Below are positions 36,057 to 43,267 of a DNA stretch of 64,000 bases, one piece after another. The position numbers and the translations under genes are program-made. How positions within the stretch are numbered: position 1 is the stretch's first letter; each line of letters begins with the position of its first letter. This DNA comes from Luteimonas panaciterrae (GTDB lineage: Bacteria; Pseudomonadota; Gammaproteobacteria; Xanthomonadales; Xanthomonadaceae). The notes under the pieces were generated by a model, which saw only the letters and a list, made by a program, of their open reading frames with translations, did not search any database and was not told where the DNA came from. The DNA lies in NCBI RefSeq assembly GCF_020511115.1, contig NZ_JAJAVH010000004.1, forward strand, positions 1 through 64,000. The letters run 5' to 3'.

Positions 36057-38752
36057 AGCTGCATCTCCAGCAGGACGCCGACCATGTTGACGCTGTAGCT
36101 CTCGGGGCCGCCGTCGGTGTAGACGCGATGGTCGATCACCTGGCCATCCTCGAAGCCGTAGTAATGCCAGTCGAAGACGCTTCCGCGCTGGTAGGTGTCG
36201 AACAGGCGCACGTTGAGGCTGCGATGGATCGGGAAGGTCAGGCCGAGCGTGAATGTGTTGACGCGATAGATCATGGCCGGGAATGCGCCGGTGAGCAGCG
36301 GCTCCACGACGGGTGAGACGAGCGCGCCGGCCGAGTTGTAGCGATAACTGGTGATGCCACGCGAATAGGTCCAGTTCCAGTCGGCATCGAGCACGACGCG
36401 GCCGATGCGCTGACTGAAATTCGCGCCGGCATAGTGATTGCGTTGTTTGTCGCGCGTCCACCAGCGGTTGGCTTCGGGATAAGTGGCACCGCCGAGATTC
36501 GGATCGGACGTCGGCGCGGCATCGTTGACGTTGGCGAAATCGAGCGTGGAGCGGTCGTAGCCGTACCAGGCGCTGGCGACGGTGGTCGGTGTCGGCTGCC
36601 ATTCCCATTGCAGGCTGCCGCCGAGCGTGTCGTAGCGCTGGCGGCCGAGGAGGGCGTCGTAGTCGTTCCAGTCGCCGCGCAGCGAGGCGTAGAGCGTCAT
36701 CTCGCGTGGCAGCGTGACGGTGGCCATCAGGTCCAGCTTGTTCTGCACGCGGCCGGAGACGTCGTACTTGCGCAGCTGCGCGACGGTGTGCGCAGTTTCC
36801 TCGCCGGTGAAGCCGGGGAGTTGGCTGGAGAAGGTGAATTCGTAGGGATCGTAGTCGTATTCGCTGCCGGTGCGGCGCAGGTAGGTGTAGTTGGCGCGGA
36901 AGGTCAGCCAGTCGAGCGCACGGTTGTTCCAGGTGAGCTTGAGCGCATGGTCGCGCGTGGCGGCGACTTCGCGATGCGTGCGCTCGGTGCGGTCGAAGGT
37001 GTAGGTGGCGCCGAGGGTGTTCTTGTTGTCGAAACGCCAGTCGCCGCCGAAGGACACTTCGTTGAGTTCGTTGTCCAGCGGCATGTTGCGGATGGTGGTG
37101 AAGCCGCCGGGGTTGGTGACCGGATCCCACACGCCGGATTCGCCGGGCACGACGCTGCCTTGCGAACCGTTCTCGCTCGGATAGCCCCATTGCCCGGTGA
37201 GCGGGTTGTAGGCCCAGTAGGTGCCCGAATAATCGTTGCGCTGGTATTTGGCGCTGGCCCGCCAGGTGAGGTGGTCGGTGGGTTGCAACACCACGCGCGC
37301 GTCGACCAGTTGCGAGTTGATGCGCAGATCGGCGCGGCGGCGCGAGAGCGCGGCGGGCGTGTTCCAGTCGGCGCAGTCGAGCAGGGCGCCGGGGATGCCG
37401 TTGATGCCGAACTGTCCCTGGCAGTTCATCGGCGCGACCAGCTTGTCGTTCTGGCGCATGGTGCCGCCCGAAGCAGTCAACGAGAACTCGCCGTTCCAAG
37501 CGATCTTGCGGGTGAGGCCGACACGCAGATGATGGTAGTCGTTGTCCGGTTCGTAGGAGAACGAACCTTGCGTCAGCGTCGGCGACGTCAGCCCGGGCAC
37601 CACCGGCGTGAGTGCGAACGGCACTTCGTAGTCGAAGCTGCGATTGCCGTGGCGGAAGAACGAGCCCGAGTAGCTGAATTCCATGCGCCAGAGATTCCCG
37701 GCGAAACGTGCGCCGCCGTTGAAGTTGACGGTGCTGTCGTCGATGGGGCGCGGGATCTCGTAAACGCCGCCGTTGTCGGCGAAGGGATAGTTGAAGAAGA
37801 ACGGGCCGCCGAACGGTCGCGCGCCCTTGCGCGATTCGTGGCTGGCGTTGGCGAAGGCGGTCCAGCGCTTGTTGATGATGTAGTTGATGCCGATGCCTTG
37901 CTTGTCGCGCACCACCTTCAGGAGCCGTTCCGGCTGCGCCGCGGAGACGGCGGCCACCTGCGCAGAGGTGCTGGCGCCGGGTGTGAGGCCGTCCTTCAGC
38001 GTGAGATGGTTGCTGCCGACGCCGTTCCAGATCGAGCGCGCATTGCCGCTGGTGACATTGGCCTGGCTGCGCGCGAACGCCTGCACGCGGAACTTGCCGG
38101 CGCGCCCGAACACCACACGCGCAGACTGGTTGTCGTCGTTGATGCGGTTGGCGCGCAGGTCGAAATAGCTGCCGTCGGAGGGTTTCTCCAGGCGCAGGTC
38201 GGCACCGAGGTAGAGGCCGTCGTCCCAGTTCGAATAGCGGCGCCACAGCATGTTGTTCTCGTCGCCGTGTACGCCGAGGTAGCCGAAAGTCAGAAGGCCG
38301 CGATAGACGCCCGTGTCGTCGCCCTTGTAGTCGGAATAGGCGGGCGGGCAGGCGTAGAGGAATCCGGTCGGCGTGCGCTTGTGCTCGCCGGTGAGCCAGC
38401 TGGCGCCATCCTCGTCGCAGCGATAGGCACCCACGCCACTGGGATCGAGCGCATTGCCGAATTGCAGATCGGTGCCGATACCGCTGTCCTGCGCGAACGC
38501 GCAAGGCGCTGCCAAGGCCAGCGATAGCAACGCGCAACGAGAAAATGCCGTCGTCTTGGCGAAGATCGAAATCCGGTGCTTTTGCTCGTCATTCCCGCGA
38601 AAGCGGGAATCCAGTGCCTTTTCTGTTGATCTTGCGTCACCTGCGCGAAAGACGCTGGATTCCCGCTTTCGCGGGAATGACGAACAAAAAACAAGGCTGC
38701 GTCCCCAGCGGAGTGTTTGTCTGGGCGAAGAGCGGAAGTCGTACTCGTCCAA
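36053..38752 (-). CDS. MtrB/PioB-family decahaem-associated outer-membrane protein
   Basis: A large outer-membrane beta-barrel, 899 residues from the chosen start, of the family whose barrel sheathes a decahaem cytochrome so that electrons can cross the outer membrane (MtrB of Shewanella, PioB of Rhodopseudomonas). The body shows the recurring D-x-R-xN barrel strands (YFDLRANRIND, HLRVGLTRKI, FTLGLTFPIHRSLNVRLFDTYQRG) and ends ...VNMVGVLLEMQL. The start is a TTG at 38752 with a strong GGAGG 8 bases upstream, directly after the stop of the decahaem gene. Residues 23-56 are encoded by an interspersed repeat lying in frame ahead of the hydrophobic core (CALLSLALAAPCAFA-Q); without it the head would be a normal signal peptide. 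No MtrB-type N-terminal CxxC is seen. Confidence 0.88.
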   Translation of the reverse strand: MDEYDFRSSPRQTLRWGRSLVFCSSFPRKRESSVFRAGDARSTEKALDSRFRGNDEQKHRISIFAKTTAFSRCALLSLALAAPCAFAQDSGIGTDLQFGNALDPSGVGAYRCDEDGASWLTGEHKRTPTGFLYACPPAYSDYKGDDTGVYRGLLTFGYLGVHGDENNMLWRRYSNWDDGLYLGADLRLEKPSDGSYFDLRANRINDDNQSARVVFGRAGKFRVQAFARSQANVTSGNARSIWNGVGSNHLTLKDGLTPGASTSAQVAAVSAAQPERLLKVVRDKQGIGINYIINKRWTAFANASHESRKGARPFGGPFFFNYPFADNGGVYEIPRPIDDSTVNFNGGARFAGNLWRMEFSYSGSFFRHGNRSFDYEVPFALTPVVPGLTSPTLTQGSFSYEPDNDYHHLRVGLTRKIAWNGEFSLTASGGTMRQNDKLVAPMNCQGQFGINGIPGALLDCADWNTPAALSRRRADLRINSQLVDARVVLQPTDHLTWRASAKYQRNDYSGTYWAYNPLTGQWGYPSENGSQGSVVPGESGVWDPVTNPGGFTTIRNMPLDNELNEVSFGGDWRFDNKNTLGATYTFDRTERTHREVAATRDHALKLTWNNRALDWLTFRANYTYLRRTGSEYDYDPYEFTFSSQLPGFTGEETAHTVAQLRKYDVSGRVQNKLDLMATVTLPREMTLYASLRGDWNDYDALLGRQRYDTLGGSLQWEWQPTPTTVASAWYGYDRSTLDFANVNDAAPTSDPNLGGATYPEANRWWTRDKQRNHYAGANFSQRIGRVVLDADWNWTYSRGITSYRYNSAGALVSPVVEPLLTGAFPAMIYRVNTFTLGLTFPIHRSLNVRLFDTYQRGSVFDWHYYGFEDGQVIDHRVYTDGGPESYSVNMVGVLLEMQL
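38584..38684. repeat. dRS3-like composite repeat inside the mtrB-like gene
   Basis: About 100 bp with inverted ends GCTCGTCATTCCCGCGAAAG and its complement, the same size and form as 27352-27451. It is read in frame by the mtrB-like gene and yields the characteristic SFPRKRESS...LDSRFRGNDE peptide, placed within the signal-peptide region. Confidence 0.85.
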
Positions 38753-38765
38753 GACTACTTCCTCC

Positions 38766-39824
38766 CTATTTGTGCAGCCGCGGACCGGCGGGATTGTTGG
38801 ACCCGTGAATCTGCGCGTGGCAGGTCAGGCAACCGCGTCCCATCAGGCGCTCGTCCGGCGCGATGCCGTTAGCGAGCTGCTGTTCGCCGAACAGGTCGTT
38901 GGGATGACGCGTGTGCGAGTGGCACTGCTGGCACAGCATCGGTACCGGCGCCACCAGCAGCGCATGCTGGTTGGAGCCGTGCGGGGTATGGCAGTTGAGG
39001 CAGTTCTCGCGCGCGGGCGCGTGCTCGAACAGGAACGGCCCGCGCTTCTCGGCGTGGCACTGGTAGCAGGTCTCGTTGACCGTGTCGGTCTTCAGCAGCG
39101 CGGTGTTGATGGTGCCGTGCGGGTTGTGGCAATCGACGCAGGCCATCTGGCCTTCCGGCAGCGGCATGTGCGAGCGGCGGTTGAACTGCTGGCGGATGTC
39201 CCGGTGGCAGGTGGCGCAGGTTTCGTTGATCGACTGCTTGGCCTCCAGGCCTTCCGCGGACAGCTGCGCCATCGGGTTGTGGCAGTCGCTGCAGGAGAGG
39301 TCGTTGCGCTGGTGGATCGAGCCGAGCCAGTGATCGCGCGGGCCGCCGGCATGACAGCCGAGGCAACTCGCCGTCTGCGTCTTGATCGGCGTGGCGCCCT
39401 GTTTGGTGAAGGCGATGATGCTGCCTGGTTGTGTCGGGTTCTGCGCATGCGCCGATCCGGCGCCGTGGCAGGCCTCGCAGGTCGCGGTCTTGGGATCGGC
39501 CGCGAACGCGGCGTTCATGCCCAGCGCGTGGATGGTGTGCGCGAAGTTCTGGCTTTCCTTGCTGTGGCAGGTGGTGCAGACCTGCCGTCCGACCGGCTTG
39601 GCATCCGGCGCGCCGGGATTGTCGGGGATGGACGGATGATCGAAGCCGGGCGCGGGATCGAAGCCGTGTCCGGCTTGTGCCTCCTCGCTGCTGAAATTGG
39701 TCGGTGGGAGGTTGTGAGGATTCGCTCGGGCCTCGACGCCTTCCTGCGCGGCGACGGGCGCGAACCAGGCCGCGGCGGCGAACACGCACGCAGCAGCCAT
39801 TCCAATAGCCAAGAAAATCCGCAT
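38766..39824 (-). CDS. DmsE/MtrA-family decahaem cytochrome c
   Basis: A 352-residue exported cytochrome with exactly ten CxxCH sites, starting at residues 83, 116, 154, 178, 203, 229, 253, 275, 298 and 332, the number and size of MtrA, PioA (core) and DmsE. The signal peptide ends at PVAAQ. In the family this protein is threaded through an MtrB-type barrel and moves electrons between periplasm and cell surface. The barrel gene follows after 13 bases. MtrC-type surface cytochromes, CymA and DMSO-reductase genes are absent from the window, so direction (metal reduction, Fe(II) oxidation or another surface reaction) is open. Confidence 0.93.
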   Translation of the reverse strand: MRIFLAIGMAAACVFAAAAWFAPVAAQEGVEARANPHNLPPTNFSSEEAQAGHGFDPAPGFDHPSIPDNPGAPDAKPVGRQVCTTCHSKESQNFAHTIHALGMNAAFAADPKTATCEACHGAGSAHAQNPTQPGSIIAFTKQGATPIKTQTASCLGCHAGGPRDHWLGSIHQRNDLSCSDCHNPMAQLSAEGLEAKQSINETCATCHRDIRQQFNRRSHMPLPEGQMACVDCHNPHGTINTALLKTDTVNETCYQCHAEKRGPFLFEHAPARENCLNCHTPHGSNQHALLVAPVPMLCQQCHSHTRHPNDLFGEQQLANGIAPDERLMGRGCLTCHAQIHGSNNPAGPRLHK

Positions 39825-39874
39825 CGACCCCTTCCCGTGCGCCTGGCTGGCCGGAACGCTGGCTCGCCGCAGGG

Positions 39875-39890
39875 CGTAATCTTTATTACG
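39875..39890. promoter_or_regulatory. Dyad upstream of the decahaem gene
   Basis: CGTAATCTTTATTACG is a perfect 6-4-6 inverted repeat, 51 bases before the decahaem start codon, in an AT-rich patch of the 144-base gap after the TetR gene. Position fits an operator at the conduit promoter. Confidence 0.5.
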
Positions 39891-39968
39891 TTTAGACTGC
39901 GACCGGATTCAGCCGCCGTCAAGTCTCCCGGGACGGTTCGTGCTTGGCGGGAAGAAAAACAGACTGTC

Positions 39969-40643
39969 CTATCGGGGCAGCGCGCCGTGCAGGAACAGGT
40001 CCATGGCAGCCCGCGCTTCTTCCTGGGCCTTGGTCAGGTCGGGCACAGTCAGGTTGCCGCTGGCCACACGGATGATCAGTTCGCCGAAGATCATCATGAA
40101 GAATTGCGCCGAGGCCAATTGCGGGGAATGCAGCGACAGCCGGCCGGCGTCGACTTCGTGTTTGAGGTAGTCGGTGAGCATCGCCTGCGCCGGCGCCACC
40201 GCGTTCTCGAAGAACCAGTCGCGCAGGCCGGGGAAGTCGCGGCCCTCGCCGATGACGATGCGGTGGATCAGCACCGATTCGGGGGTGAGGATGCTGTTGA
40301 TGATGCTCTCGCCGGTCTGACGCAGCGCGATTTCGGGCGGCAATCCGGACAGATTGAGCGCCTGCAATTGCTCCGCCACCACGGCCATGTGGCGTTCGAT
40401 GATCGCGTGCGCAAGGCCTTCCTTGTCGCCGAAGACACGGTACAGCGTCGCCATCGAACCGCCGGCGCGGGCGACGATGTCACTCAGCCGCGTTTGCCGG
40501 TAACCCTTTTCAAGGAAGACATCGGTGGCCGCGTCGAGGAAACGTTCGCAGCGTCGTTCGCCGCGTTTGCACAGCTCCACATCCGGGCGCGGTCGGAACG
40601 GCGTATCAGTCCCTTTGCGAGCGATAGTTGTGGATTTCGACAT
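39969..40643 (-). CDS. TetR/AcrR-family regulator
   Basis: A 224-residue regulator. The N-terminal helix-turn-helix region reads FLDAATDVFLEKGYRQTRLS, DIVARAGGSMATLYRVFGDKEGL; the C-terminal ligand domain resembles TetR_C of AefR-like proteins. It lies directly upstream of the decahaem-barrel-cytochrome genes on the same strand, so it most likely controls them, itself, or both. Ligand unknown. Confidence 0.88.
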   Translation of the reverse strand: MSKSTTIARKGTDTPFRPRPDVELCKRGERRCERFLDAATDVFLEKGYRQTRLSDIVARAGGSMATLYRVFGDKEGLAHAIIERHMAVVAEQLQALNLSGLPPEIALRQTGESIINSILTPESVLIHRIVIGEGRDFPGLRDWFFENAVAPAQAMLTDYLKHEVDAGRLSLHSPQLASAQFFMMIFGELIIRVASGNLTVPDLTKAQEEARAAMDLFLHGALPR

Positions 40644-40685
40644 GGGCGGGCGAGATTGCGGCTCGTGAGTGGGATGTCATTCGAT

Positions 40686-40702
40686 ATGCTGCTATGCAGC
40701 AT
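40686..40702. promoter_or_regulatory. Dyad upstream of the TetR gene
   Basis: ATGCTGC-TAT-GCAGCAT is a perfect 7-3-7 inverted repeat 42 bases before the TetR start codon, a candidate autoregulatory operator. It does not resemble the dyad at 39875. Confidence 0.45.
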
Positions 40703-40844
40703 CCCAGACTGAGTATAGGCCTCCGTTACAGAAACGGGTGGGAAGGACGTCACTGCGGCCATGACCGTCCGATAGCCGGTATCGGACCGTTCACGACCAG
40801 CCAAACGTCAAGAATCGATGATCAAGATTCAGTGATCGAGATCT

Positions 40845-40872
40845 GGCGGGCGAGATCAGGCGGGTGAGATCA
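40845..40872. repeat. 14-bp tandem duplication at the cysteine dioxygenase stop
   Basis: GGCGGGCGAGATCA is followed at once by GGCGGGTGAGATCA. The second unit contains the stop codon of the dioxygenase gene, so the duplication lies at the very end of the reading frame. Confidence 0.7.
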
Positions 40873-41466
40873 GGCCGCCTGATCGGTCTTCAGTGCGCTG
40901 TCGGTGCGCAGGAACCATTCGCCGGACTGCGGGAAGAACTTGGAGCAGCACTCCATCGGCGCCTGATAGATGTGCAGCGACACCGCGACCGCGTCGTCGC
41001 TGGCATTGGCGATGGTGTGGTACTCGTGCGGCGGAATCAGGCTGCCGGCGCTGCCGGGGCCCGCGTGCATGCCGCCCGCGGCGCGGAAGCGGAAACGATC
41101 GCCGTCGCGTTCGAGCAGTTCGTATTGAGTGATTTCCAGCTCGCCGTCCCAGACGCCTTCCACGCACCACAGGCCGGAATGGTCATGGATCGGCGTGCCC
41201 TGGCCGGGCCCCCAGGTCATCGCCACGACGCTGTAGCCATGCTTGGCGCTGCGATAGATCTCGCGGCGAGCGTAGTGGTCGGCGATGGCGCTGTGGACGC
41301 AGTCCGGAAGATGCACGTCCGGGTCGCGGATCAGCGCACACAGCGTGTTGCGCAGGCTGGCCGTGACGGCGTGTTCGTCGCCCAGCGACACCGAGTGGTC
41401 GATGGCGGCGACGAGTTTGTCGTGGCCGGGGAAGTCGAGATCGGGCAGGGGAGCGACGGAAGCCAT
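40870..41466 (-). CDS. Cysteine dioxygenase-type cupin
   Basis: A 198-residue thiol dioxygenase of the CDO family, oxidising cysteine (or a related thiol such as 3-mercaptopropionate) to the sulfinic acid. Two iron histidines lie in TPIHDHSGLW (94, 96), followed by Cys101 and the GVWDGELEITQY cupin strand; the third histidine is in PPHEYHTIAN. It is adjacent to a MetX-type acyltransferase, a sulfur-amino-acid context. Cysteine versus other thiol cannot be settled by reading. Confidence 0.85.
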   Translation of the reverse strand: MASVAPLPDLDFPGHDKLVAAIDHSVSLGDEHAVTASLRNTLCALIRDPDVHLPDCVHSAIADHYARREIYRSAKHGYSVVAMTWGPGQGTPIHDHSGLWCVEGVWDGELEITQYELLERDGDRFRFRAAGGMHAGPGSAGSLIPPHEYHTIANASDDAVAVSLHIYQAPMECCSKFFPQSGEWFLRTDSALKTDQAA

Positions 41467-41530
41467 GGGAAGGTAGTGTACGCCTGGATGCGATTAGTTG
41501 CAGGTGAAACTCTAAGCCGCCGAAGCGCGC

Positions 41531-42652
41531 CTAGAGCGACTTGAGGAAGTCCCCGACCGCCGGTCCGAAGCGTCCGATGTCGACCAGGAAGGCATCGTGT
41601 CCCTGCGGCGATTCCAGCGGCAGGAAGGTGGCGTCGACGCCGCCGGCGCGCAGCCCGTCGGCGATCTGCTGTTGCTGTTGCAGCGGGAACAGGATGTCGG
41701 TGTGAACGCCGATGGCGAGCGCCTTTTCGACCCGCAGCTTCGCCAGCCCCTGATCGGCGGTGCCGCCGCAGGATTCGCCCAGATCGAACCAGTCCATCGA
41801 CCGGCTCAGGTAGAGATAGCAGTTGGGATCGAAATTGCGCACGAAGCGGCGCGCATGGCCTTCGAGGTAGCTTTCCACCTCGAACTCCAGGCCGAACGGG
41901 TCCTCGTCGTCGCGGCGATCGGATTCCAGCCGCACGCGTCCGAAGCGTCCGTCCCATTCCAGCGCCGAGCGATAGGTGATCACGCCGAGCTTGCGCGCCA
42001 TGCGCATGCCGCTTTCCGGATAGTTCGCCTCGTCGTAGTTGCCTTCGTTCCATTTCGGATCGAGGCGGATCGCCTCGCGCTGCAGCGAGCGGATCGCGAT
42101 CGAGAACGGCAGCGCGTGCGCGGCACCGGAAATATTGATGTGGCTGCGCGCCACACCCGGATGGCGCGCGAGGAAGGCGAGCGCGGTCATGCCGCCCATC
42201 GAATTGCCGATCACGCAGGCCAGACGCTCGAAGCCGAGCGCGCGCACCACGTGCGCGGCGGCATCGGCGATGTCCTCGATCGAAAGTTCGGGGAAGGCGA
42301 GTTTGTATGACGTGCCCGTATTCGGGTCGATCGCGGCCGGCCCGGTCGATCCCTTGCAGCTGCCCAGGGAATTCACGCAGATCACATGCCAGCGCGTCGT
42401 GTCGATCGGTTTGCCGGGCCCCAGCATCGCCTCCCACCAGCCGGGCGCCGGGTTGGCGTCATGCATGGCCGCGTGCGCGTCGGGCGAAAGGCCGGTGAGG
42501 ATCAGGATCGCGTTGTCGCGCGCGGCGTTCGGCGTGCCCCAGGTTTCATAGGCGATGCGGGCACCGGCCAGCGTGCCGCCGCGTTTCATCGGGAAGGGGG
42601 AAGGCAGATCGATGTAGCGCGTGCCGGGCGGGATGAATTCGGTCATGCGCAT
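41531..42652 (-). CDS. MetX-family homoserine/serine O-acyltransferase
   Basis: Alpha/beta-hydrolase acyltransferase of 373 residues. The nucleophile serine is in CVIGNSMGGMTAL, the acid in VHTDILFP and the histidine in ESPQGHDAFLVD. It activates homoserine for methionine synthesis or serine for cysteine synthesis with acetyl- or succinyl-CoA. Members from this bacterial order have been described that succinylate (I recall both homoserine and serine enzymes), so the acyl donor and acceptor are left open. Start 42652 or 42646; no clear ribosome-binding site. Confidence 0.85.
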   Translation of the reverse strand: MRMTEFIPPGTRYIDLPSPFPMKRGGTLAGARIAYETWGTPNAARDNAILILTGLSPDAHAAMHDANPAPGWWEAMLGPGKPIDTTRWHVICVNSLGSCKGSTGPAAIDPNTGTSYKLAFPELSIEDIADAAAHVVRALGFERLACVIGNSMGGMTALAFLARHPGVARSHINISGAAHALPFSIAIRSLQREAIRLDPKWNEGNYDEANYPESGMRMARKLGVITYRSALEWDGRFGRVRLESDRRDDEDPFGLEFEVESYLEGHARRFVRNFDPNCYLYLSRSMDWFDLGESCGGTADQGLAKLRVEKALAIGVHTDILFPLQQQQQIADGLRAGGVDATFLPLESPQGHDAFLVDIGRFGPAVGDFLKSL

Positions 42653-42734
42653 AGTCTAGTGGGTGACCGCGTGTTCCCACGAGCGCCGGGCGATGAACTT
42701 CTTGATTGGTTCGCGGGGAAACGGAGGACGGTGA

Positions 42735-43082
42735 TCAGTCTTCCTCGGCTGGATACGCCCGTTGCGGCCGCGATTGCCGATGGCGCTCGCCGCCTGGTCC
42801 CTGATTGAGCAGCAGGCGATTCCCGTACAGAGATTCACCTTTGTCGATCGCGAAGGCATGGGCCAGCTTGTCGAAGGACGGTTTGTCGTTTTCGAACAAC
42901 TGCAATTCATCCGCGGACAGCCAGAAGTAGACGCTGTAGTAGGCGATCCACGGGATCACGACCTCGAGCACGGCGATCCCGGCCTGACGGTCGCGCAGGA
43001 TCGAGTAGTAGTTGTCGCGATCGACGAACACGCTGACGAGCGTGGCGGGATCGAAGACGTAGCTGTCGAGGGTTTTGGTCAT
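42735..43082 (-). CDS. Unknown small protein
   Basis: A 115-residue protein without recognised family. It has an internal hydrophobic, aromatic segment (IAVLEVVIPWIAYYSVYFWLS, about residues 36-56) that could be one membrane helix or a buried core, and a charged tail. Amino-acid use looks protein-like and the reading frame is the only sensible one here; expression is unproven. It is divergent from comEC. Confidence 0.5.
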   Translation of the reverse strand: MTKTLDSYVFDPATLVSVFVDRDNYYSILRDRQAGIAVLEVVIPWIAYYSVYFWLSADELQLFENDKPSFDKLAHAFAIDKGESLYGNRLLLNQGPGGERHRQSRPQRAYPAEED

Positions 43083-43267
43083 CGGGATCCGATTCTGGCA
43101 CCGGGCCGTCAAGGAAAATCCTACATCGGTTCGGGGTTTCGCCCGATTTCTCCGGTTCGCGGCGCGAGCGATCCTGCGGGCTGCGTTCTTCGGCAAATGA
43201 AAAGCATGTCCGAAATCATGTCCAGCCATCGGTCTCGGCCGCTCGTGCATGTTGAGCTGGCCGCAGG

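Noticed and set aside
35253-38537. A 1094-residue open frame on the minus strand running through the cytochrome and the barrel gene
   Set aside because: Its upstream two thirds are an out-of-frame reading of the barrel gene, rich in Arg, His and Pro; only the end from the GTG at 36056 is the real di-haem cytochrome.
42653-42734. A SAM or other riboswitch before the metX-type gene
   Set aside because: The gap is only 82 bases and no recognisable riboswitch core was found.
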